From: Ktedonobacteria bacterium brp13 | GTDB lineage: Bacteria > Chloroflexota > Ktedonobacteria > Ktedonobacterales > Ktedonobacteraceae | Assembly: GCA_015099395.1 (NCBI GenBank) | Contig: AP024096.1 | Coordinates: 124,001-188,000, forward strand | Length of the DNA: 64,000 nt | Direction of reading: 5' to 3' | In this document: positions 8,997 through 17,655 of the stretch, piece after piece | Position numbering within the stretch: position 1 is the stretch's first letter | Layout: the number at the start of each line of letters is the position of its first letter | Notes under the pieces: model-generated | Database searches by the model: none | What the model was told of the DNA's origin: nothing | Seen by the model: the letters and a program-made list of their open reading frames with translations, nothing else | Made by a program: the position numbers and the translations under genes

Positions 8997-9708
8997 GCCT
9001 AGACTAAAACCAGGAAGAGGCTCCATTCTTCTTTTGCTGTTGAGTAATTGACGCCGTCGGCAAAAATAATAGTCGTCTAACATCCCAATATATTCATATC
9101 TTCTTGATTCGACATCTCTTCTCACAGTCTATCAGAATCCATGTTTAATATTCAAACTACATTATCCGGGGTTGCTTGTCCCTCACCCACGGAGTGTTGA
9201 GACGAGAGATCGTCTGACAGCGACTCACCAGCTGTGTTTAGGGCTTATATCACTTGTGATGGCAAAACACACAGCATCTTGACGGCTTCTTTATAAGATC
9301 TTCATAATGATCCTGCTATAGTTAGAAAGTGTCGAGTAGAGGAACGTTGAGCGAGGTTGCTGGCTCAATGATGATCGTACGTACACTCTCGCGCATGTAG
9401 CACTCCCCACAATTGCTAGCAGAAAAAATAGCTGTAAATACATACGAAATCATTATAAAGTCTGTGATAAATGAAAATTATCACTATTTTCTGTTGCATC
9501 ATTGCTAGATATATCCCTACATTCATTTATATATTCTAATATTTACACTTTTACATTTTTTAAAGGTAATTTTGCAAATTCTTGATATTAATCGAATACT
9601 CTTTTTACTATTGTGCTGTATCCTTGTGAATAACCGGTCGATGACAATGCCGTTGCTCGCTCGGAGAATTTTTTTGTTGGTTGCCAATCTGAGTAAAAGG
9701 AGTGACTG
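8997..9708. other. Gene-free region after the IS fragment
   Basis: About 700 AT-rich bases with no supported gene. A Shine-Dalgarno sequence AAAGGAG at its right end serves the GtrA gene. It probably holds the promoter for the glycosylation operon; TTGATA with TACTAT about 18 bases later near 9577-9606 is a weak candidate. Confidence 0.4.
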
Positions 9709-10209
9709 TTGATCGAGACAGAAGAAGCTCATAGTGCGCAGCAAGAGGCAAAAACTATCGGTAATGTGATTTCCTTACACACACGTTGGAGGACACATTT
9801 TCAGCAGGTAGTGCGTTTTAGTCTGGTAGGTGGTGTCAACACCGGCCTGGATTTACTCGCCTTAAATGCTCTCCTCTTACTGTTGCCAACGAATAAAGTC
9901 TGGTTGATTCTGGCCTACAACGTCTTAGCATATAGCTTTGGTGCGTTCAATAGTTTCTTACTGAATAAATACTGGACATTTCATAACAAGCAGAGCATGA
10001 GCTGGCGCGAATTCACACGTTTTGCTCTTACAACCTTGTTTGGGATGGCGGTGAATACGACGCTCGTCTGGGTGATACGTACGTTTCCTCATCCTTTCGT
10101 TCAAAGCATGATCCTCTGGACGAACATTTCTAAGATCCTTGCAATTATGGTCTCAGCTTTCATTTCGTATCTCGGCATGCGTCTCTGGGTTTTTGTGCAA
10201 AAGCCATGA
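9709..10209 (+). CDS. GtrA-family membrane protein (lipid-linked sugar flippase-like)
   Basis: 166 residues. The start is TTG with AAAGGAG seven bases upstream. After a 35-residue hydrophilic N-terminus come four transmembrane helices with the GtrA signature FSLVGGVNTGLDLLALN and, later, NSFLLNKYWTF. GtrA proteins are thought to move undecaprenyl-phosphate-linked sugars across the membrane, or to assist the glycosyltransferases that use them. It is followed after 47 bases by a GT2 enzyme and then a GT39-like enzyme, the same three-part arrangement known from lipid-mediated glycosylation systems. Confidence 0.88.
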   Translation: MIETEEAHSAQQEAKTIGNVISLHTRWRTHFQQVVRFSLVGGVNTGLDLLALNALLLLLPTNKVWLILAYNVLAYSFGAFNSFLLNKYWTFHNKQSMSWREFTRFALTTLFGMAVNTTLVWVIRTFPHPFVQSMILWTNISKILAIMVSAFISYLGMRLWVFVQKP

Positions 10210-10256
10210 AATGTCAAATTCTGCAAGCAGAATAATCTATGTGAAAAGAGGAATTT

Positions 10257-11063
10257 ATGTCTCACCATTTTGAGCAAGTCAATGAACATGCTTCTGAGTT
10301 GGCTGGAACCACTGCAACGCCTACCGCAGAACACACAGATAACCGGCTGATAACAAAGCATAGTCTCTCTGTTGTTCTACCAGCATATAACGAAGAACAT
10401 ATTATCATGACAACTGTACATGATGTACTCAGCCAGCTTGATTGCTGGGGCATCGACTATGAGATCATCGTCATAAACGATGGCAGCATAGATCGAACAG
10501 CAGAGCTTGTTGCCAAGATTTCCGCTGTTCATCCTCAGGTTCGCCTGATCAACCATGTCACCAATCAGGGTTATGGTGCCGCGCTCGTCAGTGGTTTTGA
10601 CGCCGCATCAAAGAGTCTCACGTTCTTTATGGATTCTGATGGACAGTTTGCGATTGAGGAACTACAGAGTTTTTTCTCCTTTATTGATATCTATGATGCC
10701 GTGATTGGGTACCGCCTCGATCGCCAGGATACCTGGATGCGTAAAGCGAATGCCTGGGGATGGAAATCTCTGGTTGGTCTCGTGTTAGGCGTTTCTGTCC
10801 GTGATATCGATTGCGCATTCAAGCTTATGCATACACAATTGCTTCGCGATTCCCCGCTGGAGACTCGTGGAGCAATGATCAATGCAGAATTACTTTACAA
10901 GTTGAAACGAACACACCGCTCCTATAAAGAGATTGGCGTTCATCATTTCCCACGGCGCGCTGGTAGTGCCACTGGTGCCAAGTTTAGCGTCATCTTGCGC
11001 GCTTTTCGCGAACTCATTTCCTGTTCGATCAAATGGCATCGTGAAGAGCTGCAGCATAGATAA
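10257..11063 (+). CDS. Glycosyltransferase family 2, polyprenyl-phosphate sugar transferase type
   Basis: 268 residues. The GT-A domain starts near residue 40 with SVVLPAYNEEH, continues with INDGSIDRT and reaches the metal-binding FMDSDGQF; the acceptor-side DIDCAFKL motif is also present. There are no transmembrane helices, so it resembles the DPM1 type that transfers a nucleotide sugar onto polyprenyl phosphate on the cytoplasmic face. The N-terminal 35 residues are unstructured. Together with GtrA upstream and the GT39-like enzyme 70 bases downstream it would supply the lipid-linked donor. The sugar cannot be predicted. Confidence 0.9.
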   Translation: MSHHFEQVNEHASELAGTTATPTAEHTDNRLITKHSLSVVLPAYNEEHIIMTTVHDVLSQLDCWGIDYEIIVINDGSIDRTAELVAKISAVHPQVRLINHVTNQGYGAALVSGFDAASKSLTFFMDSDGQFAIEELQSFFSFIDIYDAVIGYRLDRQDTWMRKANAWGWKSLVGLVLGVSVRDIDCAFKLMHTQLLRDSPLETRGAMINAELLYKLKRTHRSYKEIGVHHFPRRAGSATGAKFSVILRAFRELISCSIKWHREELQHR

Positions 11064-11132
11064 CATTCGATCACATGACACATGCTGGGCATAGCTAATA
11101 GCGCTTGGATATTATATATAAGGATAGTATAC

Positions 11133-13553
11133 ATGCAAATGGAAAACACGTTTCGTATAATGCATCGTCAGGACAATACTTCCGCACAGCGTGCGGGACG
11201 TCCTGAATCGATCAAACCGACACACACCTGGCATCGCATCACGCTGGCTTTGATTGTTGTCGTCGCAGCATTTTTAAACTTTTTTCAGCAGCAACAAAAT
11301 GGCTATGGAAACGAATTTTATGCCGCCGCCGTGAGAAGTATGCTGGATAGTTGGCATAATTTCTTTTTCGTCTCCTTTGATCCAGCTGGCTTCGTCACCG
11401 TTGATAAACCACCGCTTGGATTATGGATTCAGACTGCCAGCGCTGCCATATTCGGCTTTTCTGGATTCAGCATCAACCTGCCACAAGCTGTAGCCGGTAT
11501 CATCTCGGTGCTCGTGCTGTACTGGCTGGTGCGCCGCAAATTCGGTCCGATCGCGGGCCTGCTAGCCGCGCTTTTCCTGGCTCTAACCCCGATTAGTGTC
11601 GCGATGAACCGTGATAATAATCTTGATACGCTCCTGGTGCTCTTTGTTTTGTTAGCGACCTGGGCTGTCAGTATAGCGGCTGAGACAGGCCGTTTTCGCT
11701 GGCTTCTGCTCGGAGCGTTTCTGATTGCTTGTGGCTTCAACATCAAAACATTAGAGGCCTATATGGTCATTCCAGCCTTAGGGCTGCTCTACCTGTTGAC
11801 GGCACCATTGAGTTGGCGCAAGCGAATATTCCATTTGGTTCTGGCAACGCTGGTCTTGCTCATTGTGTCATTTTCCTGGATTGTTGCCGTCGATATGGTA
11901 CCAGCTTCGCAACGTCCGTATGTTGATTCAACCTCGGACAATTCCGAACTCAGCCTGACTCTTGGCTACAACGGTATTCAACGTTTGCTGGGAACAACTC
12001 AGACTGGAGGAACGACTGGCTCAAAGAGCACTTCCACGACTGCACCATCAACGTCTACGTCCCGATCTCCATTTGGTGGTGGAGCGAACGGTGGTGGTGG
12101 GTTTGCTGGTGGAGCGGGTGGCAGAGGTGGGTTTGCTGGTGGAGCGAACGGTGGTGGTGGGTTTGCTGGTGGAGCGGGTGGCAGAGGTGGGTTTGCTGGT
12201 GGAGCGGGTGGCAGAGGTGGATTTGCTGGTGGAGCGGGTGGCAGAGGTGGATTTGCTGGTGGAGCGAACGGTGGTGGTGGCGGTGGAGGTAATGCGAACA
12301 TCTTTAATGGGGGAGGGCCAGCAAGTCCATTCCGATTTTTTAATGTAGATTTAGGTGGACAGGTCAGCTGGCTCTTGCCAATGGCGATTTTGGGACTCCT
12401 GGCGTTGCTTTGGCAAGGTCGTGTTCGCTTACCTCTTGATAATCGTTGGCAGGCGGGTGTGTTGTGGGGATTATGGCTGTTAACAATGGGCATCTTTTTC
12501 AGTGTTGCCAGCTTCTTTCATACGTATTATATGGTAATTATTGCTCCCGCGATCGCTGCACTTGCAGCAATTGGTCTGATAACCTTATGGAATGATTATC
12601 GTATACGTGCTGACTGGCGCGGTTGGGTATTACCGCTTGCTCTGCTTCTCACTGCTGGCGAACAGCTCTATCTGCTCTCTTCTTATGGCAGTTGGAATAC
12701 GGTATTATCTCCAATTGTGTTGATCCTGATAATACTTTCGGCCGCCATACTCGTTCTTGCACGGCTACAGCCCAGATTGATCATCAATTCAAATACCTGG
12801 TTGCGTTCTGCAATCATTGTGGGTGCAGCGGTATTGCTCATTACGCCAGCGACCTGGTCGGTTGTAACGACCTTTAGTCCGGAAAACACAACGTTGCCAA
12901 CTGCTGGCCCTTCAACCATGGGGGGGGCAATTGCTTTTACACCTGGCGGTGGCGGCGGTGGCGGTGGTCGCACAGGTGCCTTTAGCGGGACAGGTTCCCA
13001 AGAGGGTACGACAGGTTTCAAAGGTCGCACAGGTGGTACCTCGGCCGGTTTTGGTGGTATAGGAATAGGAGGAAGCTCGGCAGTAGATCAAAAACTGATC
13101 AGTTATCTGACAGCACATCAAGGAACGGCCACTTACTTGATGGCAACAATTCGCTCCACATCTGCCGAGTCGATGATTGTAGCAACGAATAAGCCTGTAA
13201 TGGCCTTAGGTGGATATCTCGGCAGTGACCCGATTCTAACCCAGAGTCAATTGACCTCGCTGATCAAGGATGGAACAGTGCGTTACTTCCTGCTCCAGGC
13301 CGGTCCGGGTACTCAGAATACAACGACCGGTGATTCTCCGACTCAGGCGAGTGGGTCCACAGGGACAGGGCAAATGAGGGGGAATGGTGGCGGTGGTGGC
13401 CTATTAGGTGGTTCAGGCCAAAATCAACAATTGACTAGCTGGGTACAGTCGCATTGTTCGATCGTACAGACGAACCTCTGGAGCACCAGTACTACGACGT
13501 CTGCTGGTGCTGGTGGTGGTCAGCAGTTATATGACTGTGCCTCGTTGCATTAG
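11133..13553 (+). CDS. GT39/ArnT-like membrane glycosyltransferase with glycine-rich repeat loop
   Basis: 806 residues from the ATG at 11133, which has AAGGA eight bases upstream; an in-frame ATG at 11082 lacks one. The PMT_2 core shows DKPPLGLWIQ and MNRDNNLDTLLVL with the conserved Asp, and roughly a dozen membrane helices. A Gly-rich insert of 10-residue repeats (about residues 316-390) sits in an extracytoplasmic loop, and further Gly/Ser/Thr-rich stretches lie in the C-terminal soluble domain (from about residue 590). It probably transfers sugar from a polyprenyl phosphate donor made by the preceding genes onto an envelope acceptor. Similar enzymes are sometimes called YkcB-like. Confidence 0.88.
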   Translation: MQMENTFRIMHRQDNTSAQRAGRPESIKPTHTWHRITLALIVVVAAFLNFFQQQQNGYGNEFYAAAVRSMLDSWHNFFFVSFDPAGFVTVDKPPLGLWIQTASAAIFGFSGFSINLPQAVAGIISVLVLYWLVRRKFGPIAGLLAALFLALTPISVAMNRDNNLDTLLVLFVLLATWAVSIAAETGRFRWLLLGAFLIACGFNIKTLEAYMVIPALGLLYLLTAPLSWRKRIFHLVLATLVLLIVSFSWIVAVDMVPASQRPYVDSTSDNSELSLTLGYNGIQRLLGTTQTGGTTGSKSTSTTAPSTSTSRSPFGGGANGGGGFAGGAGGRGGFAGGANGGGGFAGGAGGRGGFAGGAGGRGGFAGGAGGRGGFAGGANGGGGGGGNANIFNGGGPASPFRFFNVDLGGQVSWLLPMAILGLLALLWQGRVRLPLDNRWQAGVLWGLWLLTMGIFFSVASFFHTYYMVIIAPAIAALAAIGLITLWNDYRIRADWRGWVLPLALLLTAGEQLYLLSSYGSWNTVLSPIVLILIILSAAILVLARLQPRLIINSNTWLRSAIIVGAAVLLITPATWSVVTTFSPENTTLPTAGPSTMGGAIAFTPGGGGGGGGRTGAFSGTGSQEGTTGFKGRTGGTSAGFGGIGIGGSSAVDQKLISYLTAHQGTATYLMATIRSTSAESMIVATNKPVMALGGYLGSDPILTQSQLTSLIKDGTVRYFLLQAGPGTQNTTTGDSPTQASGSTGTGQMRGNGGGGGLLGGSGQNQQLTSWVQSHCSIVQTNLWSTSTTTSAGAGGGQQLYDCASLH
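12078..12287 (+). repeat. In-frame 30-bp tandem repeat encoding glycine-rich decapeptides
   Basis: Seven head-to-tail 30-base units with no phase loss. They occur in two versions, one encoding GGANGGGGFA and the other GGAGGRGGFA; the last unit ends differently. Several neighbours are identical or differ by one base, which indicates recent expansion. Confidence 0.92.
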
Positions 13554-13565
13554 ATGGCTATATAT

Positions 13566-13604
13566 CGGACTGTCCTCGATTCTTTCGGTGTCGAGGACGG
13601 TCCG
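13566..13604 (+). terminator. Hairpin terminator after the glycosylation operon
   Basis: A 14-base stem (CGGACTGTCCTCGA at 13566 with a one-mismatch, GT-pairable partner at 13591-13604) and an 11-base loop, 12 bases after the stop codon. No strong T-run follows. Confidence 0.6.
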
Positions 13605-13915
13605 TTCGGCCTTCTGTGCCTGGATCTGCCAGAACTCCCGATCTTCATCGGTGAACACTCTACCAGGGGAACATTGGTACAGGCTAGTTAGCGCTTCTCC
13701 TCAAAAGAATTTGTTTGCAGAATTCTCTTTTCACCACTTCTATCAGAGTATATCCTCTTCCCGCTTATTTTCTCTAAATCGACTGTTTGTTCAGTTTCTC
13801 AGACGTGTCCGGTCGCAGAGCAGGTGGCCCAGTCCACAATTGTAGCTGACTCTCCCATCACGCAGTCAGTTCCTCGGGTGATCAACGTCGATAAGAATGC
13901 GGCCTATCCTAAGAT

Positions 13916-13984
13916 CTTATTCCGAAACCCAACGCGACTGGCGTCGCTAGTGCTCTGCACTCAGGTTTTCGGATAAGTAGTAAG
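13916..13984. repeat. MITE-like repeat, copy 1
   Basis: About 69 bases, nearly identical in reverse orientation to 57415-57484. The ends are imperfect inverted repeats (CTTATTCCGAAACC against CTTATCCGAAAACC read from the other side). No coding capacity, which fits a short non-autonomous transposable element. Confidence 0.65.
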
Positions 13985-14074
13985 GCCACCGTCACGTCTT
14001 ACACCCAAAGCAAATTTGCATTAAGTAGGGTATAACATATTTTCAATGCCTGGGTGAGAGTAGGTCGTACTATT

Positions 14075-14109
14075 TAAACCGTATATACACTAAAAATGTA
14101 TATAGTTTA
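14075..14109. promoter_or_regulatory. Inverted repeat upstream of the formaldehyde dehydrogenase-like gene
   Basis: TAAACCGTATATACA (14075-14089), seven bases, then TGTATATAGTTTA (14097-14109): a near-perfect AT-rich dyad about 140 bases before the start codon. It could be an operator; no regulator gene adjoins it. Confidence 0.4.
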
Positions 14110-14246
14110 TATTGAAAAGATGTGCTTTTAATTAAATGATACGATTGACAACTAACTTGTATTTATGCTATTTCTTAATGAAGTACGAAGTAAGTGGACC
14201 ACTTTCTCATGCTTCAGTGTCGATGCTAACATCACAGGAGGTAACT

Positions 14247-15374
14247 ATGCGAGCTGTAGTGTACAAAGGACCGTTCAATGTTGCTGTAGAGCAAGTAGAA
14301 AATCCCAAAATACAACACCCAAACGACGTCATTGTGCATATAACCTCATCTGCCATTTGTGGTTCTGATCTTCACATGTATGAAGGGCGAACCGCAGCGC
14401 AGCCGGGAATAATCTTTGGGCACGAGAACATGGGGCTCGTCGAAGAGGTTGGTCCAGGTGTTGTATCCCTGCATAAGGGAGATCGTGTTGTAATGCCATT
14501 TAACGTTGCGTGTGGTTTCTGTAAGAATTGCATACGCGGCTATACAGGCTTTTGCTTAACCGTCAATCCGGGATTTGCCGGTGGTGCTTATGGCTATGTA
14601 GCCATGGGACCCTACCCTGGTGGTCAGGCGGAGTATCTGCGTGTCCCCTTTGCTGACTTTAATGCACTCAAGTTGCCGCCAGGAAAAGAGCACGAAGAGG
14701 ATTTTGCCTTGCTGGCTGATATCTTCCCTACAGGATATCATGGAACAGAACTGGCTGAAGTATCAATTGGTGAGTCAGTTGTCGTGTTTGGTGCTGGCCC
14801 GGTAGGAGCGATGGCGGCGTATAGCGCACTTCTTCGTGGAGCTGGTGATGTATATGTTGTCGATCGTGTACCTGAGCGTCTCCAGAAGGCAAAGGACATT
14901 GGAGCCATTCCGATTGATTTCAGCAAGGGTGATCCTGTGCAGCAGATCCGCGATATGCGGCACGGTGATGGTGTCGATAAGGGCGTTGATGCAGTGGGCT
15001 ATCAGGCTGTCGCGCAAGGAAAGGAAGCTCCCTCTACCGTATTGGATGCGCTGATAATGATTGTGAATCCTACAGGTCAGCTTGGTATTCCAGGTCTCTA
15101 CGTGCCATCTGATCCTGGTGGTGTTGACCCCCATGCTAAGGAAGGACGCCTGCTAATCCCCTTTGGCAAGCTCTTCGAGAAAGGCTTAAGACTGGGAACA
15201 GGCCAATGTAACGTTAAAAAGTACAATGCCTACCTGCGTGACATGATCATTGCGGGCAGAGCCAAACCGAGTTTCATTGTCTCAAATGAAGTCTCCCTGG
15301 ATCAGGCTCCGATGGCTTATGAGAAATTCGACAAGCGTATCGAAGGTTACACCAAAGTGATTCTGAAACCATAG
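14247..15374 (+). CDS. Zinc-dependent alcohol dehydrogenase, glutathione-independent formaldehyde dehydrogenase type
   Basis: 375 residues from the ATG at 14247, which has AGGAGG five bases upstream; an open frame extends 111 bases further without a ribosome site. Catalytic zinc ligands are visible in ICGSDLH and FGHENMG, structural-zinc cysteines in CGFCKNC followed by a fourth Cys (GFC), and the NAD-binding GAGPVG near residue 181. The insert around GGAYGYVAMGPYPGGQAEYL and the C-terminal arrangement match the FDH-like subgroup (Pseudomonas FdhA type), which dismutates or oxidises formaldehyde and other aldehydes. Stands alone; a bidirectional terminator follows. The substrate could be another alcohol or aldehyde. 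Confidence 0.88.
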   Translation: MRAVVYKGPFNVAVEQVENPKIQHPNDVIVHITSSAICGSDLHMYEGRTAAQPGIIFGHENMGLVEEVGPGVVSLHKGDRVVMPFNVACGFCKNCIRGYTGFCLTVNPGFAGGAYGYVAMGPYPGGQAEYLRVPFADFNALKLPPGKEHEEDFALLADIFPTGYHGTELAEVSIGESVVVFGAGPVGAMAAYSALLRGAGDVYVVDRVPERLQKAKDIGAIPIDFSKGDPVQQIRDMRHGDGVDKGVDAVGYQAVAQGKEAPSTVLDALIMIVNPTGQLGIPGLYVPSDPGGVDPHAKEGRLLIPFGKLFEKGLRLGTGQCNVKKYNAYLRDMIIAGRAKPSFIVSNEVSLDQAPMAYEKFDKRIEGYTKVILKP

Positions 15375-15417
15375 TAGCAAAAAACACATGGGTCTATCTC
15401 ATGCTGTTACATATAAA

Positions 15418-15445
15418 CAAGGGCGCATAAAAGTATGCGTCCTTG
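15418..15445. terminator. Bidirectional hairpin terminator
   Basis: CAAGGGCGCATA, a four-base loop, then TATGCGTCCTTG: a 12-base stem with one mismatch between the convergent dehydrogenase (plus) and zinc-ribbon (minus) genes. Confidence 0.65.
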
Positions 15446-15455
15446 ATGATATTAG

Positions 15456-15653
15456 CTAGCACTGATCGTTCGTTAGGGGCAAGACTGGTAATGGTTTCAC
15501 CCAATTCATATAGAAATTATTGCGGCACACCGGACACTCTCTCTCAGAGGGTAGTGGTACAGCAACCATAGCGATATAGCGCCAGGCTCCATCCAAATTA
15601 TGTTCCCATATCAGCGTACAATGTGGACATAAATTACGTTGCCATCGAAGCAT
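15456..15653 (-). CDS. Small protein with two CxxC pairs, probable zinc ribbon
   Basis: 65 residues. CPHC near residue 9 and CPVC near residue 41 form a likely zinc-binding pair of knuckles, followed by a conserved-looking NNFYMNW. AGGAG lies seven bases before the ATG, so translation is plausible. No family recognised. It lies between the formaldehyde dehydrogenase gene (convergent) and the second broken IS copy. Small zinc-ribbon proteins often bind nucleic acid or protein, but nothing here says which. Confidence 0.5.
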   Translation of the reverse strand: MLRWQRNLCPHCTLIWEHNLDGAWRYIAMVAVPLPSERECPVCRNNFYMNWVKPLPVLPLTNDQC

Positions 15654-15784
15654 AGAAATCTCCTGTTTTAATAGTTGATTATACCAACCCTCTCTAAATA
15701 AGCAAGAAGAGTTTGTACCTTTTAGTCAAAAACGAGTCGGTCGGTTGCTGATTAACAAAAGCTACCCACAAGTACTATTTCACT

Positions 15785-15954
15785 GGTATCGCCATCTGAA
15801 TCCACTGCACAAGAGCGGTACATCCACGTTTTCTTGATCTTGATGTAGGTCTCGTCCACTTGAACGGGGTTGCTCGATCATGATGAAGAACTCCTCTGCG
15901 ACGCTCCAAATAACGAAGAGTTTATCATCGTACCTTCATTCTTGCAACACAACC
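15785..15954 (-). mobile_element. IS6-family insertion sequence, internally deleted fragment (copy 2)
   Basis: Reverse-oriented relative to copy 1. The terminal repeat ends at 15954 and the first 88 bases equal copy 1. About 208 bases of the transposase gene, corresponding to 8729-8936 in copy 1, are then missing, and the join falls at a two-base AA overlap, putting the catalytic part out of frame. Homology continues about 15 bases past the copy 1 breakpoint (codons for AVDSDGDT) and stops near 15785. No active transposase can be made. Confidence 0.85.
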
Positions 15955-15962
15955 ATGTAACC

Positions 15963-17522
15963 TCAGGAAACATCGATTGAGAACAACTGTAATTTCCATG
16001 CACGCAGCACAAGATCCAAACGCAAACGAATTTCTGGATCAGTAAGATCAACCTTGAGAATAGCTTGAATGCGATCCAGACGATAAGTAATAGAGTTCCG
16101 GTGGAGAAAAAGTTCCTCAGAGACGCTCTTTGTGTTTCCACCCAGACGCACAAATGCTTCAAGTGTTTTCAACAGTTCCGTTCCTTTTTCTTTATCATAC
16201 TGTGCAATAGGCTGCAACAGCGATACATACAACATTTTCAATGCAGAATACTGACCCACCTGGAGCACTATGTCTTCAACATAAATATCAGTGTAGCGAA
16301 TAACACGGCGCTCGACAAACACTTTTTGACCGACGTCGACGGCGCGATGCGCCTGTGCATAACTTTCATGTACCTGGAAGAGCGTATCAACAACGCTCCC
16401 AACGCCAAAGAAAAAATCAACATGAGAAATTTTACGCTGTAATTGTTCCTGGAGCAGCGTCATCAGATGATCCTCCTCATACTGCCAATGTGCTCGTTCA
16501 GGTGATACTGTGCACAGAAACACAAAGTACTCAGAGAGAGAGATGACTAGGAACTGACAGTTCTGGCTTTTTGCGCTATCTACCGCCAGACGGATCTGCT
16601 CACCTACCTCATTATGTAGAGATGACTCTACATCAGTAGTTGGTGCTACGTGTGGCTTTATCACGAGAATATAGTAATGAGTATTGATAGATAGGCCAAG
16701 TTGTCTGGCACGATACGCAATAATATCCTCTGCCCGCGGGGCTCCAGATAACAATTCCATCAGAAATTCTTCCCGCGCATGATCATTGCGATATCGTACA
16801 GCATTCTGCATCGTAAATTCCAGAGCCAGCCCCATCAATGCCTGGTCGATACACATCTGAGCAAAAACATCGTCTTCTGCTGGCTCGGTGGTAAGTTGCA
16901 TGTAACCCAGGACAGCGTTCCCCACGGTGACCGGACGCGTAGCAGTAACACTCTCGCTCTGAAAACCAGGAGTCGCATTGAGCACGACAGCGTTCGGATT
17001 GAGTACAGCGACATCGCTATGTAGCAGAGTGCCAATCAGGGCAACAATTTCGGCACCGTGACGGTTTAAAATCAACTGCATAAACTCACGATTGATATCA
17101 CGAGCCCGGCGTAACACCGTAAACTTACGATGCAAAATATGCTCCATTACCGAGTGTGTAATATCAATCGTTGTCAATTCCGATGGGATATCTATAATAG
17201 GGATACCAAACTTCTCACTTTTCTGCACAGCCTCATCATTGATCTCGTAGCTGAAACGTCGTTGCTTCACTCCGACAACCGCACCTCCTACTTTGTGCAT
17301 CTCATCTAATAATATACAAAGCGCCTGAGGATTATTTTGAAAAGCATATCCAGTGGTTAATACAAATTCGTTATTCCGTAGCCAGCCTGTTAAATCTGGA
17401 ATCTCCATCACATCCACATACTGGATCTGATTACGGAGACCTCTGGCCCCACTGACAATACGCGCATTCTGCAAAACCGGAAATTGCAGCAATTCCTCAA
17501 CCGTTAGCACAGCTTGACTCAT
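15963..17522 (-). CDS. PucR-family transcriptional regulator
   Basis: 519 residues in the classic order: an N-terminal PucR ligand domain (about 8-125, starting LTVEELLQFPVL and containing IPIIDIPSELTTIDIT), a central CdaR GGDEF-like domain (about 300-410) and a C-terminal HTH_30 (HRNSITYRLDRI near 480). PucR proteins usually activate purine, allantoin or amino-acid catabolism genes in response to metabolites. The gene leads a minus-strand set with DUF1177 and DUF917 genes and faces an NCS1 permease operon, so it is the obvious candidate regulator of that island. Ribosome site AAAGAGG before the ATG. Its 3' end lies 9 bases from the IS fragment. Confidence 0.92.
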   Translation of the reverse strand: MSQAVLTVEELLQFPVLQNARIVSGARGLRNQIQYVDVMEIPDLTGWLRNNEFVLTTGYAFQNNPQALCILLDEMHKVGGAVVGVKQRRFSYEINDEAVQKSEKFGIPIIDIPSELTTIDITHSVMEHILHRKFTVLRRARDINREFMQLILNRHGAEIVALIGTLLHSDVAVLNPNAVVLNATPGFQSESVTATRPVTVGNAVLGYMQLTTEPAEDDVFAQMCIDQALMGLALEFTMQNAVRYRNDHAREEFLMELLSGAPRAEDIIAYRARQLGLSINTHYYILVIKPHVAPTTDVESSLHNEVGEQIRLAVDSAKSQNCQFLVISLSEYFVFLCTVSPERAHWQYEEDHLMTLLQEQLQRKISHVDFFFGVGSVVDTLFQVHESYAQAHRAVDVGQKVFVERRVIRYTDIYVEDIVLQVGQYSALKMLYVSLLQPIAQYDKEKGTELLKTLEAFVRLGGNTKSVSEELFLHRNSITYRLDRIQAILKVDLTDPEIRLRLDLVLRAWKLQLFSIDVS

Positions 17523-17655
17523 GAAACCTCTTTCTTCTCATTCTATAGATATAGGATTGGAATGAGATATGCAGAAAAACAATGATTGCTTACTCTACAT
17601 TATAGACGAGGTCATCAATTGCGTGTATCCACCAGGAAAGAGAGGTGAGTATCTG

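Noticed and set aside
12078..12287. Regular 30-base repeats as a CRISPR array
   Set aside because: Units are contiguous without spacers and keep one reading frame within a glycosyltransferase gene.
11999..12493. Proline-rich minus-strand frame
   Set aside because: Mirror image of the glycine-rich repeat of the glycosyltransferase gene; no start signal.
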